Assembly: GCA_025965795.1 (NCBI GenBank)
Contig: JAOPWH010000079.1
Location: forward strand, 1-37,861
Length of the DNA stretch: 37,861 nt
Direction of reading: 5' to 3'
DNA from: Blastococcus sp.
GTDB lineage: Bacteria; Actinomycetota; Actinomycetes; Mycobacteriales; Geodermatophilaceae
Part shown: piece by piece, positions 22,781 to 30,887 of the stretch
Layout of the letters: every line of letters starts with the position of its first letter
Position numbering within the stretch: the first letter of the stretch is position 1
Made by a program: the position numbers and the translations under genes
Notes under the pieces: model-generated
The model's input: only the letters and a program-made list of their open reading frames with translations
Told to the model about the DNA's origin: nothing
Databases searched by the model: none

Positions 22781-24133
22781 CTACCCCGCCGCTGACCGGC
22801 CGATTCGTCCTTCCTCCTCCCGGGCGACCGGAAGGGTGAGGAGGAAGTGGGCGCCCCGGCGCCCGGTGTCGACGACGGTCAGGTCCCCGCCGTGCCGGCG
22901 CGCGATGTCCCGGGCGATGGCCAGGCCGAGTCCCGCCCCGCCGTCGTCGGCCGAACGCGCGTCGTCGAGCCGCGTGAACCGCTCGAACACCGCCTCCCGG
23001 GCCTCGGCCGGGATGCCCGGTCCGTCGTCGGCCACCGTGAGGGCGGCCGTGCCCGGCGGCGCCACGTCGAGGGTGACGGCCACCCCGGTGCGGGCGTGGC
23101 GGACGGCGTTGTCGAGCAGGTTGCCGACCGCCCGGGCCAGCTGCGCCTCGTCCCCCCGGACCTGGACCGGCCGGACCTGCCGCGTGTCGATCGGCCGGCT
23201 TCCGCGCCTTGCCTCCGCGGCCCGTTCCACCACGTCGTCGAGGTCCAGTGGCCGCGGCTGCACGGCGAGGGCACCGGCGTCCCCGCGGGCGAGCAGCAGC
23301 AGGTCGTCGACCAGGCGATGGAGGACGCCGGTCTGCGCGAGCACGGAGGCGTGGGTGGTCGCGAGGTCCGCCGACGACGGATGGGCGGTGTCGACCTCCA
23401 GCTCGGCGCGGATCCGCGCGAGCGGGCTGCGCAGTTCGTGGGCGGCGTCGGCCACGAAGCGGCGCTGTCGCTCCGACGATCGGGCCAGCCGGTCCAGCAT
23501 CGCGTTCATGGTGGCGGCCAGCCGCGCCACCTCGTCGGTGGTCGTGGGCACGGGCACCCGGCGGTCCAGCCGGCTGGCCGAGATCCGGTCCACCTCGGCG
23601 CGCATGGCCTCCACGGGGCGCAGCACCCGGCCGACCAGCCACCAGATCAGCCCGGCCAGCACGGCCGAGCTGACCGGCACGGCCACGAGCAGCGACCGCA
23701 GCAGTGCGCGGGTGCTCTGGTTGACGTCCTCGAGGGTGCCCGCCACGTAGATCGTCGAGCCGTGGACCGGGGCGGCGAGCACCCGGGCCGGGCCTGCCCC
23801 GTCCGGGAGCTCCCCGTCCCTGACCGTCGTCGTCCCGGGCGTCTGCGTCCAGCGGCGACCGCCGGTCAGTCCCGGAGAGGCCACCAGGACGGTCCCGTCC
23901 GCGGCCACCACCTGGACGGCCACGTCGTCGGTCGGCAGGTCGCGGCGTTCCACCGGCTCCCCGCGCCGGAGCCGACCGGTGATGACGTCGGCCCGGTCCC
24001 CGAGGGTCTCGTCCAGGCTGGAGGTGAGGACGGCGCGGTGGGTGAGGGTGACACCCGCGCCGACCACGGCCAGGACACCGAGGACGGCGAGCGCCGCGAG
24101 AGCGGTGACCCGGAACCGGAGGCTGCCGGTCAC
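22781..24133 (-). CDS. Membrane sensor histidine kinase (HAMP, HisKA)
   Basis: The 450-residue kinase has a first membrane helix (about 9-31), an outer sensing region of about 115 residues, a second helix (about 147-169), a HAMP linker and HisKA with phospho-acceptor His232 in RRFVADAAHELRSPLARIRA. The HATPase domain shows NLLDNAVRHA, VADDGPGIP and GLGLAIARDIARRHGG. GTG 24133 overlaps the stop of the response regulator gene by 4 bases, so the pair is coupled. The signal is unknown. The divergent PepSY protein at 24935 is a likely target and may take part in sensing. Similar kinase/regulator/PepSY groups in other bacteria respond to envelope or metal stress. Confidence 0.95.
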   Translation of the reverse strand: MTGSLRFRVTALAALAVLGVLAVVGAGVTLTHRAVLTSSLDETLGDRADVITGRLRRGEPVERRDLPTDDVAVQVVAADGTVLVASPGLTGGRRWTQTPGTTTVRDGELPDGAGPARVLAAPVHGSTIYVAGTLEDVNQSTRALLRSLLVAVPVSSAVLAGLIWWLVGRVLRPVEAMRAEVDRISASRLDRRVPVPTTTDEVARLAATMNAMLDRLARSSERQRRFVADAAHELRSPLARIRAELEVDTAHPSSADLATTHASVLAQTGVLHRLVDDLLLLARGDAGALAVQPRPLDLDDVVERAAEARRGSRPIDTRQVRPVQVRGDEAQLARAVGNLLDNAVRHARTGVAVTLDVAPPGTAALTVADDGPGIPAEAREAVFERFTRLDDARSADDGGAGLGLAIARDIARRHGGDLTVVDTGRRGAHFLLTLPVAREEEGRIGRSAAG

Positions 24134-24801
24134 GGGCCGACGAGCCGGTAGCCCATGCCGCGCACCGTCTCGATCCGGCGCGGACCCTCGGGCCGGTCCA
24201 GCTTGCGGCGCAGCCTGGCCACGTAGACCTCGACCACGTTGGGATCGCCCTCGAACGCGTCCTCCCAGACCCCGGCCAGGATCTCCTGCTTGGAGACGGT
24301 CCGCCCTGCCCGCCGGACGAGGTAGGTGAGCAGCTCGAACTCCCGGGCCGTCAGCGGGATCACGTCCTCCCCCCGGAGCGCACGACGGGCGCGCAGATCC
24401 AGCCGCAGGTCGCCGACGACGAGCGGAGCCGGGTCCCCCAGCGACGCCCGGCGGAGCAGCGCGTGCACGCGGGCCACCAGCACCGGGAAGGAGAACGGCT
24501 TCCGGAGGTAGTCGTCCGCCCCGGTGTCGAGCGCCTCGGCCTCGTCGAGGTCGCCGTCCTTGGCCGTGAGCATGAGGATCGGGGTGCGCACGCCGGACCG
24601 GCGCAGCTCCGCGCAGACGCGGTAGCCGTGCATGCCCGGCAGCATGATGTCGAGCAGGATGAGGTCGTAGCTCCCCTCGCGGCCACGCCACAGTCCCTCC
24701 GGACCGTCGGCGGCCAGCTCGACGGCGAAGCCCTCTGCGGTGAGACCCCGACGCAGCGCGCTCGCCAGGGCGGCGTCGTCGTCCACCAGCAGCAGCTTCA
24801 C
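24130..24801 (-). CDS. OmpR/PhoB-family response regulator
   Basis: The product has 223 residues: a receiver with acidic pair in LLLVDDDAAL, phospho-acceptor Asp in LILLDIMLPG, Thr in ILMLTAKDG and Lys in YLRKPFSFPVLVARV, followed by a winged-helix domain (LTAREFELLTYLVRRAGRTV, then EVYVARLRRKLD and VRGMGYRL). GTG 24801 is preferred, with GGGAGG 8 bases upstream, over the ATG at 24840. It is the first gene of a two-gene operon with the kinase and divergent from a PepSY protein. Direct GTCAGG repeats in the shared upstream region fit binding of this class of regulator. Confidence 0.95.
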   Translation of the reverse strand: MKLLLVDDDAALASALRRGLTAEGFAVELAADGPEGLWRGREGSYDLILLDIMLPGMHGYRVCAELRRSGVRTPILMLTAKDGDLDEAEALDTGADDYLRKPFSFPVLVARVHALLRRASLGDPAPLVVGDLRLDLRARRALRGEDVIPLTAREFELLTYLVRRAGRTVSKQEILAGVWEDAFEGDPNVVEVYVARLRRKLDRPEGPRRIETVRGMGYRLVGP

Positions 24802-24847
24802 CGTGCCGGGCCTCCCGCCCCTCGTCGATCCCATGATCATGTCCGTT

Positions 24848-24884
24848 CCTGACAGCAGGCTGAACGGGTCAGGCTGCCGTCAGG
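24848..24884. promoter_or_regulatory. Direct repeats, probable OmpR-type binding site
   Basis: GTCAGG occurs at 24868-24873 and 24879-24884, an 11-base step (about one helical turn), and once inverted as CCTGAC at 24848-24853. Head-to-tail hexamers one turn apart are the standard site for OmpR-family dimers. It lies between the divergent regulator (start 24801) and PepSY gene (start 24935), so it could control both. Confidence 0.55.
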
Positions 24885-24934
24885 TGCTCCGGACAGGATC
24901 GTCGTCGTCAACGGCACGAAACCCAGGAGGACAG

Positions 24935-25267
24935 ATGCAGATCACCCGGAAGCTCGTCATCGGCGTCGGAACGGCGGTCGTACTCGGCACCGGCGCAGGG
25001 GTCGCGGCAGCCGCGGGCGGTTCCGACCAGTCCGAGGGCCCGGACGTCGCCATCACCGGCGACGCCCTGCAGAAGGCGAGCGACGCGGCCCTGGCCGAGA
25101 CCGGCGGGGGCAAGGTCACCGGCACCGAGGTCGGCGACGAGGAGAGCTACTACGAGGTCGAGGTCACGCGGGCGGACGGCAGCCAGGTCGACGTCCAGCT
25201 CGACGAGGGCTTCGCCGTCGTGGGCAGCAAGGCCGACAGCCAGACCTCCGGCGAGGGCGCGGGCTGA
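24935..25267 (+). CDS. Secreted PepSY-domain protein
   Basis: The 110-residue protein has a short signal sequence (MQITRKLVIGVGTAVVLGTG followed by AGVAAAAGGS) and one PepSY domain with DALQKASDAALAETGGGKVTG, EESYYEVEVTRADGSQVDVQ and LDEGFAVVG, the usual helix, strand and final D-x-x-x-V-x pattern. PepSY proteins outside the cell often bind or inhibit proteases, or act with two-component systems. ATG 24935 has an AGGAGG site upstream. It is divergent from the OmpR/kinase pair with GTCAGG repeats between, so it is probably regulated by them. The Ser/Gly/Glu-rich C-terminal tail is likely disordered. Confidence 0.88.
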   Translation: MQITRKLVIGVGTAVVLGTGAGVAAAAGGSDQSEGPDVAITGDALQKASDAALAETGGGKVTGTEVGDEESYYEVEVTRADGSQVDVQLDEGFAVVGSKADSQTSGEGAG

Positions 25268-25282
25268 GGCCTCCCGGGGTCG

Positions 25283-25326
25283 GGGCGCTCGCTCTCGCGA
25301 CGCCCGGCGCGCTGTCGCTGCGCGCC
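25283..25326. terminator. Paired hairpins between PepSY and AGE genes
   Basis: GGGCG (25283-25287) pairs with CGCCC (25301-25305), and next to it GGCGCGC (25306-25312) pairs perfectly with GCGCGCC (25320-25326) around a 7-base loop. The pair lies between convergent genes that stop at 25267 and 25389. No T tract follows, so termination is likely but not certain. Confidence 0.5.
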
Positions 25327-25388
25327 TGCGGCGGCGGGTCGGCCCACGACCCCGGAAGTGCAGGGGACCTCGGGGTGCCACCACGGAC

Positions 25389-26594
25389 CTACTCGAGTGC
25401 GCTGGTGACCCGGGGCGTCGGCTGGTCGGCGAGTGCGGCCGCGACGCTGCCGCGCACGGGCCGGCCGTCGAGCACCAGCATCTGGGCGAGGTGGTAGGCG
25501 TCGGGCTGCCCCGCCCAGGTGCCGGTACCCACCTCGCCGGTGGGGGTCAGCTCGTGGTGCCAGTTCCCCGTGCCGGGGTCGGCGAACACCGCCTCCCCGT
25601 GATCGCGCCACCGGTTCCGCAGTTCCCGGTACCCGGGGTCGCCGGTGACCTCCTCGAACACCGTCGCCGCCGCGATCGCCTCGCACAGCACCCAGTGCAT
25701 GCGGGCACCGACCACGGGCCGGTCGTCCCAGTCGAGGGTGTACGGGAACCCCGGGTGCCCGTCGGCGGCCCAGCCGCGGGACACGGCGGCGTCGAACAGG
25801 CCGAGGGCATCGTCGAGCAGCCAGGACGGCGGTCCCGTGGTGACCGCCCGGACGTGCAGGGTCAGCCGCGCCCATTCGAACTGGTGCCCGATGGTGACCC
25901 CGTAGGGCTTGAACTGGTCGGCCGGCTGATCCCGGTTGTAGTCGGGCAGCGGCGTCCAGTCGGCGGTGAAGTGCTCGGGCAGCCGCCAGGTCCGGTCTCG
26001 GGCGAATCCGTGGACGAGCCGCTCGGTGCTGCGCAGGGCCTGGTGCCGCAGCCGGTCGGCCGCGGCGGCGTCGGAGGCCGCCAGCGCGTCGGCGGCGGCG
26101 AGCGTGGCCTCCACACCGTGCATGTTCGCGTTGGCGCCCCGGTAGTCGGCCCGCCGCGTCCACCCACCGTCCCACTCGTCGACGGCCAGCCCCGCGTCGT
26201 CGTCCCAGAAGCGGCTCTGCCAGACACCCAGCGCGTCGTCCAGCAGTTCCCGGCCATGCTCGACGCCCGCGGCCGCCGCCGTCGACCCCGCGAGCATGAC
26301 GAAGGCGTGCACGTAGGCGGCCTTCGTGTCGTCGTCCGTGCTCGACCGCCAGCCTTCCCGGTCGTCCCGCAGCGGCCCGTCGGTCAGGGCGGCGACCCCG
26401 GAACGGACCAGTTCGTCCGCACCGGGCCGGCCCAGCAGCTTCGCGAGCCCGAAGACGTGGGTCATCCGCGCGACGACCAGCGTCTCGACCGGCCGATCGG
26501 CGAGCACCCGCCCGTCGGAGTCGAGGTAGCCGAAACCGCCCCCGTCCAGCCGGGAGCGGGCCGCGAAGTCGAGCAGCCGGTCGAGGTCGGTCAC
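25389..26594 (-). CDS. AGE-family sugar epimerase/isomerase
   Basis: The 401-residue (alpha/alpha)6-barrel enzyme belongs to the N-acylglucosamine 2-epimerase family, which includes aldose-ketose isomerases acting on mannose or sulfoquinovose-type sugars. Active-site blocks are RMTHVFGLAKLLG, GANANMHGVEATLAAAD, GVTIGHQFEWARLTL and NWHHELTPTGEVG; their histidines correspond to the conserved catalytic set. The exact sugar is not decided by sequence; mannose isomerase is the common role in actinobacteria. GTG 26594 overlaps the stop of the membrane protein gene by 4 bases, making it the fifth gene of the bkd operon. Its presence with keto-acid dehydrogenase genes is odd. Confidence 0.9.
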   Translation of the reverse strand: MTDLDRLLDFAARSRLDGGGFGYLDSDGRVLADRPVETLVVARMTHVFGLAKLLGRPGADELVRSGVAALTDGPLRDDREGWRSSTDDDTKAAYVHAFVMLAGSTAAAAGVEHGRELLDDALGVWQSRFWDDDAGLAVDEWDGGWTRRADYRGANANMHGVEATLAAADALAASDAAAADRLRHQALRSTERLVHGFARDRTWRLPEHFTADWTPLPDYNRDQPADQFKPYGVTIGHQFEWARLTLHVRAVTTGPPSWLLDDALGLFDAAVSRGWAADGHPGFPYTLDWDDRPVVGARMHWVLCEAIAAATVFEEVTGDPGYRELRNRWRDHGEAVFADPGTGNWHHELTPTGEVGTGTWAGQPDAYHLAQMLVLDGRPVRGSVAAALADQPTPRVTSALE

Positions 26595-26965
26595 GACGTC
26601 GGTCGCGCAGCGGCCACGCCTCGGGCGAGCCGGGCGGTTGCCAGGCCGACGACCACCAGGGCCAGCAGCCGCACGAGCAGGGCTCCGATGTCGGTGCCGC
26701 CCTGCGGGAGGAACTCGACGGCGACGAGGACGGCGAGCCCACCCAGCACCATGACGCCGATCCGCCGGTCGTCACCCGTTTCGGCGGTCGGCCGGACCAG
26801 CAGGAGCACCCCCGCTGCCAGGGCCAGGAGGTACGCCGTGAACTGGAGGACCGTCGGCGCCACGCCTTGCTGGAGACCCGGGCGATTACCGCTCACCACG
26901 ATCGCGACGGCGGTGCACGCAACGAAGAGCAGGAGGAGGTACAGGGACGTGCGGCGACGATTCAT
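26591..26965 (-). CDS. Small four-helix membrane protein, unknown function
   Basis: The 124-residue protein consists almost wholly of four hydrophobic helices (about 8-28, 38-58, 69-86, 98-117), with basic residues at both ends (MNRRRTSLYL...; TARLARGVAAARP). No family motif is recognised. ATG 26965 has GGAGGAGG 10 bases upstream and replaces an upstream in-frame start that would lie within the E2 gene. It sits 25 bases after the E2 stop and overlaps the isomerase start by 4 bases, so it is cotranscribed with the bkd genes. Confidence 0.8.
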   Translation of the reverse strand: MNRRRTSLYLLLLFVACTAVAIVVSGNRPGLQQGVAPTVLQFTAYLLALAAGVLLLVRPTAETGDDRRIGVMVLGGLAVLVAVEFLPQGGTDIGALLVRLLALVVVGLATARLARGVAAARPTS

Positions 26966-26990
26966 GGCAGCAGCCTCCTCCAGCCGCCGC

Positions 26991-28475
26991 TCAGAACGCG
27001 AGTGCCGACCCGGGATCGGACAGCAGCGCACCGATGTCGGCGAGGAACCGCGAACCGAGCTCCCCGTCGATGATCCGGTGGTCGAAGGACAGCGCCAGCT
27101 GCGTCACCTGTCGCGGCCGGATCTTCCCCTTGTGCACCCAGGGCATCTCACGGATCGCCCCGAAGGCGAGAATCGCGGACTCACCGGGGTTGAGGATCGG
27201 CGTTCCGGTGTCGACCCCGAAGACGCCGACGTTGGTGATCGTGATCGTGCCGCCGGCCATGTCCTCCGGCGCCGTCTTCCCGGCCCGCGCGGTCTCGGTG
27301 AGCTGCGCGAGCGCCCCGGCCAGCTCGGCGAGCGACATGCGGCCGGCGTCCTTGACGTTCGGGACCACGAGCCCGCGGGGCGTGGCGGCGGCGATGCCGA
27401 GGTTCACGTAGTCCTTGACCACGATCTCCTGGGCGGCCTCGTCCCACGAGCTGTTGACCATCGGGTGCCGGCGGGCGGCGAGCAGCAGCGCCTTCGCCAC
27501 GAAGAGCAACGGGCTGATCTTCATCCCGGCCAGCTCCGGCCGGGCCGCCAGCCGGGCGCGCAGCTTCATCATGCGGGTGACGTCGATGGTCAGGAACTCC
27601 GTCACGTGGGGCGCGGTGAAGGCGCTGGCCACCATCGCCGCCGCGGTGTGCTTGCGCACCCCCCTGATCGGGATCCGCTGCTCACCCCCCGCCGGCGAGG
27701 GACTGCCGGTACCGACGGTCCCCCGGAGTGCGAGGTCCGAGGCGGAACCGGAGGCGGCGGCATCGACGTCGGCACGGGTGATGACCCCGCCCGGGCCACT
27801 GCCGGTGAGGGCGCTGAGGTCGACGCCGAGGTCCTTGGCGTACTTCCGCACCGGCGGCTTGGCGAGTGGGCGCAGCCGGCCGCGCCCGTGCGGTGCACCG
27901 TCGGCCGGCGCCGCGTCACCGCGGAGGGCGTGCGCCTCGGCCTGCCGGCCCACCTCGAGCCCGCCGTGCCGGACGGGCTTGGTCTCCGCATCCGGCGCGG
28001 TGATCAGCAGAGGCGGGTGGTCGGCGCGGGTGGCCATGGGCTCCGGCTCGGCGGGGGCCTCGGCACGGCGCGGGCGACGGCGGGCCTCGGTGTTGCGGGG
28101 GCCGTACCCGACGAGCACCGACGTCCGGCCACCCGGCGCGGGTCCGCCGATCAGGCCGGCGGCCGGCTCGGCGTCCTGGGCGGCGTCCGGCGGGGCCGCG
28201 GCAGCTGCCGGGACGCTCCCGCCGGAGGTGTCGATCGTGATGATCGGCGTGCCGACGTCGACCATCGTGCCGGCCTCGAACAGCAGCTCGGTGACGGTGC
28301 CGGCGTACGGCGAGGGCAGCTCGACGGCGGCCTTGGCCGTCTCGACCTCGCACAGCGGCTGGTTGACGGTGACCGTGTCGCCGACGGCGACCAGCCACTG
28401 CAGGATCTCGCCCTCGGTGAGGCCCTCACCGACGTCGGGCAGCTTGAACTGGCGCAGCGTCGCGCTCGTCGTCAT
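26991..28475 (-). CDS. bkdC: Branched-chain alpha-keto acid dehydrogenase E2 (dihydrolipoyl acyltransferase)
   Basis: E2 is the core of the keto-acid dehydrogenase complex and moves the acyl group to CoA. The 494 residues hold one lipoyl domain (1-80) with Lys48 in EVETAKAAVE, a Pro/Ala/Glu linker of unusual length and charge (about 85-200), a peripheral-subunit-binding domain (203-238, VRKYAKDLGVDLSALTGSGP) and a catalytic domain ending in SFDHRIIDGE with His466 and Asp470. ATG 28475 is 3 bases beyond the E1beta stop. Order E1alpha-E1beta-E2 and the adjacent Lrp regulator support a branched-chain (isoleucine, leucine, valine) rather than pyruvate complex, giving starter acyl-CoAs for iso- and anteiso-fatty acids. 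No E3 gene is present; lpd must be elsewhere. Confidence 0.93.
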   Translation of the reverse strand: MTTSATLRQFKLPDVGEGLTEGEILQWLVAVGDTVTVNQPLCEVETAKAAVELPSPYAGTVTELLFEAGTMVDVGTPIITIDTSGGSVPAAAAAPPDAAQDAEPAAGLIGGPAPGGRTSVLVGYGPRNTEARRRPRRAEAPAEPEPMATRADHPPLLITAPDAETKPVRHGGLEVGRQAEAHALRGDAAPADGAPHGRGRLRPLAKPPVRKYAKDLGVDLSALTGSGPGGVITRADVDAAASGSASDLALRGTVGTGSPSPAGGEQRIPIRGVRKHTAAAMVASAFTAPHVTEFLTIDVTRMMKLRARLAARPELAGMKISPLLFVAKALLLAARRHPMVNSSWDEAAQEIVVKDYVNLGIAAATPRGLVVPNVKDAGRMSLAELAGALAQLTETARAGKTAPEDMAGGTITITNVGVFGVDTGTPILNPGESAILAFGAIREMPWVHKGKIRPRQVTQLALSFDHRIIDGELGSRFLADIGALLSDPGSALAF

Positions 28476-28478
28476 GAG

Positions 28479-29456
28479 TCAGAACCCCAGCGAACGGTCG
28501 ACGGCGTCGAGCACCCGGTCCAGGTCGGGCAGGTACTCCTCTTCCAGCTTGGACGGCGGGTACGGCGTGTCGTAGCCACCCACGCGCAGCACCGGCGCCT
28601 CCAGGGAGTGGAAGCAGTTCTCGGTGATCCGCGCGGCGATCTCCGCGCCGAGCCCGAGGGTCACCGGCGCCTCGTGGACGACGACGCAGCGGCCCGTGCG
28701 GCGCACCGACTCGTAGACCGGGTCGAGGTCGAGCGGCGAGACGGTGCGCAGGTCGATCACCTCGAGCGCACGACCCTCCTCGGCGGCGGCCTCGGCGGCC
28801 TGCAGCGCGGTCTTCACCATCGGCCCGTAGGCGAGCACGGTGACGTCGTCCCCGCCGCGGATCACCCGTGAGCGGAACAGCGGCTCCGGCGTCGCGTCGG
28901 GATCGACCTGCGCCTTCTCCCAGTACCGGCGCTTCGGCTCCAGGAAGACGATCGGATCGGGGTGCGCGATCGCCTGCTGGATGCCGAAGTACGCGTCGAC
29001 CGGGTTGCTGACCGCGACCACCTTGAGCCCCGCGGTGTGCGCGAAGTAGGCCTCCGGGCTCTCGCTGTGGTGCTCGACCGCGCCGATGCCGCCGCCGAAC
29101 GGGATCCGGATGACGATCGGCATCGGCAGCTTGCCCTTCGAGCGGGCGTGGATCTTGGCGACCTGCGTGACGATCTGGTTGTAGGCGGGGAAGACGAACC
29201 CGTCGAACTGGATCTCGCAGACCGGGCGGTAGCCGCGCATGGCCAGGCCGACGGCGGTACCGAGGATGCCGGCCTCGGCCAGCGGGGTGTCGACGACGCG
29301 GTCCTCGCCGAAGTCCTTCTGCAGGCCGTCGGTGATCCGGAAGACGCCGCCCAGCTTGCCGATGTCCTCCCCCATGAGCATGACCTTGGGGTCGTCCTCC
29401 ATGGCCTTGCGCAGGCCGAGGTTGAGCGCCTTGCCGATCGTCAGCGTCTGGCTCAC
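28479..29456 (-). CDS. bkdB: Branched-chain alpha-keto acid dehydrogenase E1 beta
   Basis: The 325-residue beta subunit of thiamine-diphosphate-dependent E1 has TIGKALNLGLRKAMEDDPKV at the start, MGEDIGKLGGVFRIT with the cofactor-activating Glu, DTPLAEAGILGTAVGLAMRG, and FGGGIGAVEHHSESPEAYFA, where the His pair is conserved in E1beta. The C-terminal transketolase domain is complete (VIDLRTVSPLDLDPVYESVR, VVVHEAPVTLGLGAEIAARI). GTG 29456 overlaps the E1alpha stop by 4 bases. A longer reading frame upstream translates the E1alpha gene out of frame and is not used. Confidence 0.95.
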   Translation of the reverse strand: MSQTLTIGKALNLGLRKAMEDDPKVMLMGEDIGKLGGVFRITDGLQKDFGEDRVVDTPLAEAGILGTAVGLAMRGYRPVCEIQFDGFVFPAYNQIVTQVAKIHARSKGKLPMPIVIRIPFGGGIGAVEHHSESPEAYFAHTAGLKVVAVSNPVDAYFGIQQAIAHPDPIVFLEPKRRYWEKAQVDPDATPEPLFRSRVIRGGDDVTVLAYGPMVKTALQAAEAAAEEGRALEVIDLRTVSPLDLDPVYESVRRTGRCVVVHEAPVTLGLGAEIAARITENCFHSLEAPVLRVGGYDTPYPPSKLEEEYLPDLDRVLDAVDRSLGF

Positions 29457-30589
29457 TTCTCCCCCTCGAAGCTCGCGTGGTACTCGACGAACTCGGCCCG
29501 CTGGGCCGCCAACTCCGGCGTCTGCTCGGCGAAGACGTGGTCGAACATCTCCGTCGGTTCCGGGTCGGGCATCTCGACGGTGCCCTGCCGGATCCGCGCG
29601 GCGAGCTCGTCGCCCTCGGCGTCCACCGAGTCGAAGAACGCCGCGTCGGCGATGCCACTGCGCGACAGGTGGGCCTTGAGCCGGGCGATCGGGTCGCGCA
29701 GCTTCCACTCCTCCAGCTCACTGGCGAGGCGGTAGCGGGTGGGGTCGTCGGACGTCGTGTGGGCGCCCATCCGGTAGGTGAACGCCTCGATGAAGGTGGG
29801 GCCCTGACCCTCGCGCGCGGCCTGCAGCGCCGCCCGCGTGACGGCCAGGACGGCGAGGACGTCGTTGCCGTCGACCCGCACGCCGGGGAAGCCGAAACCG
29901 GCGGCCCGCTTGAACAGTGGCACCCTCGCCTGGCGCTCGATCGGCACGCTGATCGCGTACTGGTTGTTCTGGCAGAAGAACACGACCGGGGCGGCGAAGC
30001 TCGCGGCGAAGATCATCGCCTCGTTGACCTCGCCCTGGCTGGTCGCGCCGTCGCCGAGGAAGGCCAGGACGGCGCTCTCCGCGCCGTCGCGCTGGACGCC
30101 CATCGCGTAGCCGGTCGCATGCAGGCACTGCGCTCCGATGACGATCGTGTACAGATTGAAGCCGAGGGCCGCAGGGTCCCAGCCACCGTTGTCCACGCCG
30201 CGGAACAGGCCCATGACCTGCAACGGGTCGACCCCGCGGGTCCAGGCCACACCGTGCTCGCGATAGGTGGGGAAGGCCATGTCGTCGGCCCGGAGCGCCC
30301 GGCCGGCGCCGACCTGGGCGGCCTCCTGGCCCAGCAGCGACGCCCAGATGCCGAGTTCACCCTGCCGCTGCAGAGCCGTGGCCTCGACGTCCCACCGCCG
30401 CACCAGCGCGAGGTCGCGGTACAGGCCGCGCAGCTCGTCGTCGCTGATGTCGAGGGAGTAGTCGGGGTGTTCGACGCGCTCGCCCTCGGGCGTCAGCAGC
30501 TGGATCAGGTCCGGCTGCTGCGGTAGATGCGGGGCTCCCGCGCCGGGTACCGGATCGACCACCTCGGCGGCCTGTCGCAACGCAGTCAC
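29453..30589 (-). CDS. bkdA: Branched-chain alpha-keto acid dehydrogenase E1 alpha
   Basis: The alpha subunit binds thiamine diphosphate and decarboxylates the 2-keto acids of valine, leucine and isoleucine. The 378 residues contain WASLLGQEAAQVGAGRALRA, AFPTYREHGVAWTRGVD and the cofactor motif GDGATSQGEVNEAMIFAASF ending in CQNNQYAISVP (GDG to NN). The phosphorylation-loop region YRMGAHTTSDDPTRYR is that of the branched-chain/pyruvate E1 family. GTG 30589 with GAGGTGG upstream marks the start; the in-frame region further upstream is arginine-rich and not protein-like. It is the first gene of a five-gene operon, divergent from the Lrp regulator. Confidence 0.95.
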   Translation of the reverse strand: MTALRQAAEVVDPVPGAGAPHLPQQPDLIQLLTPEGERVEHPDYSLDISDDELRGLYRDLALVRRWDVEATALQRQGELGIWASLLGQEAAQVGAGRALRADDMAFPTYREHGVAWTRGVDPLQVMGLFRGVDNGGWDPAALGFNLYTIVIGAQCLHATGYAMGVQRDGAESAVLAFLGDGATSQGEVNEAMIFAASFAAPVVFFCQNNQYAISVPIERQARVPLFKRAAGFGFPGVRVDGNDVLAVLAVTRAALQAAREGQGPTFIEAFTYRMGAHTTSDDPTRYRLASELEEWKLRDPIARLKAHLSRSGIADAAFFDSVDAEGDELAARIRQGTVEMPDPEPTEMFDHVFAEQTPELAAQRAEFVEYHASFEGEK

Positions 30590-30811
30590 GAGTCCACCTC
30601 GCCCGCGCTCGCTGGACTCGCGCCCGCCCAGTGCTCTGTCCCTGGTCCGCTCGCAAGCTCGCGCACTGTGTTCTCCTCGCCTCGCCCTCGGCTGCCGGGG
30701 TGGCCGGCCGTTCCGGGGTGGTGGACGTCTGGTCGTGGCACCGGGGTTGTGGCGCCACTCACACATCGTGGCACGAGCACCCCGTGCGTGGACAAGACCA
30801 CCCCGGACACG
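30590..30811. other. Promoter region of the bkd operon
   Basis: The left part of the 298-base gap between the divergent bkdA and Lrp genes shows no supported gene. It is rich in CTCGC/GCGAG words and is expected to hold the minus-strand promoter and leader of bkdA. No clear -10/-35 pair could be picked by eye. Confidence 0.4.
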
Positions 30812-30846
30812 TTCTGCGCAAGATCCCTCGCGAGGATTGAGCAGAA
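30812..30846. promoter_or_regulatory. Probable Lrp/BkdR operator
   Basis: TTCTGCGCAA (30812-30821) and TTGAGCAGAA (30837-30846) are inverted repeats matching at 9 of 10 positions with 15 bases between, and ATTG/CAAT half-sites lie at 30836-30850. The size and AT-leaning ends fit an Lrp/AsnC site. It is 41 bases before the Lrp start and on the shared side of the bkd promoter region, so it could serve autoregulation and bkd control. Confidence 0.55.
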
Positions 30847-30887
30847 CAATCAGTAGAAGGACGTCCGAGGATGTCAGACTGAGCGAC

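Noticed and set aside
25264-25388. Lipoprotein-like reading LALATPGALSLRACGGGSAH after the PepSY gene
   Set aside because: It resembles a lipobox, but there is no start codon or ribosome site and it coincides with two hairpins between convergent genes, so a terminator explains the sequence better.
25491-28871. 1126-residue plus-strand frame opposite the bkd/AGE genes
   Set aside because: It runs antisense through four recognised genes and shows no domain; long open antisense frames are expected at this GC content.
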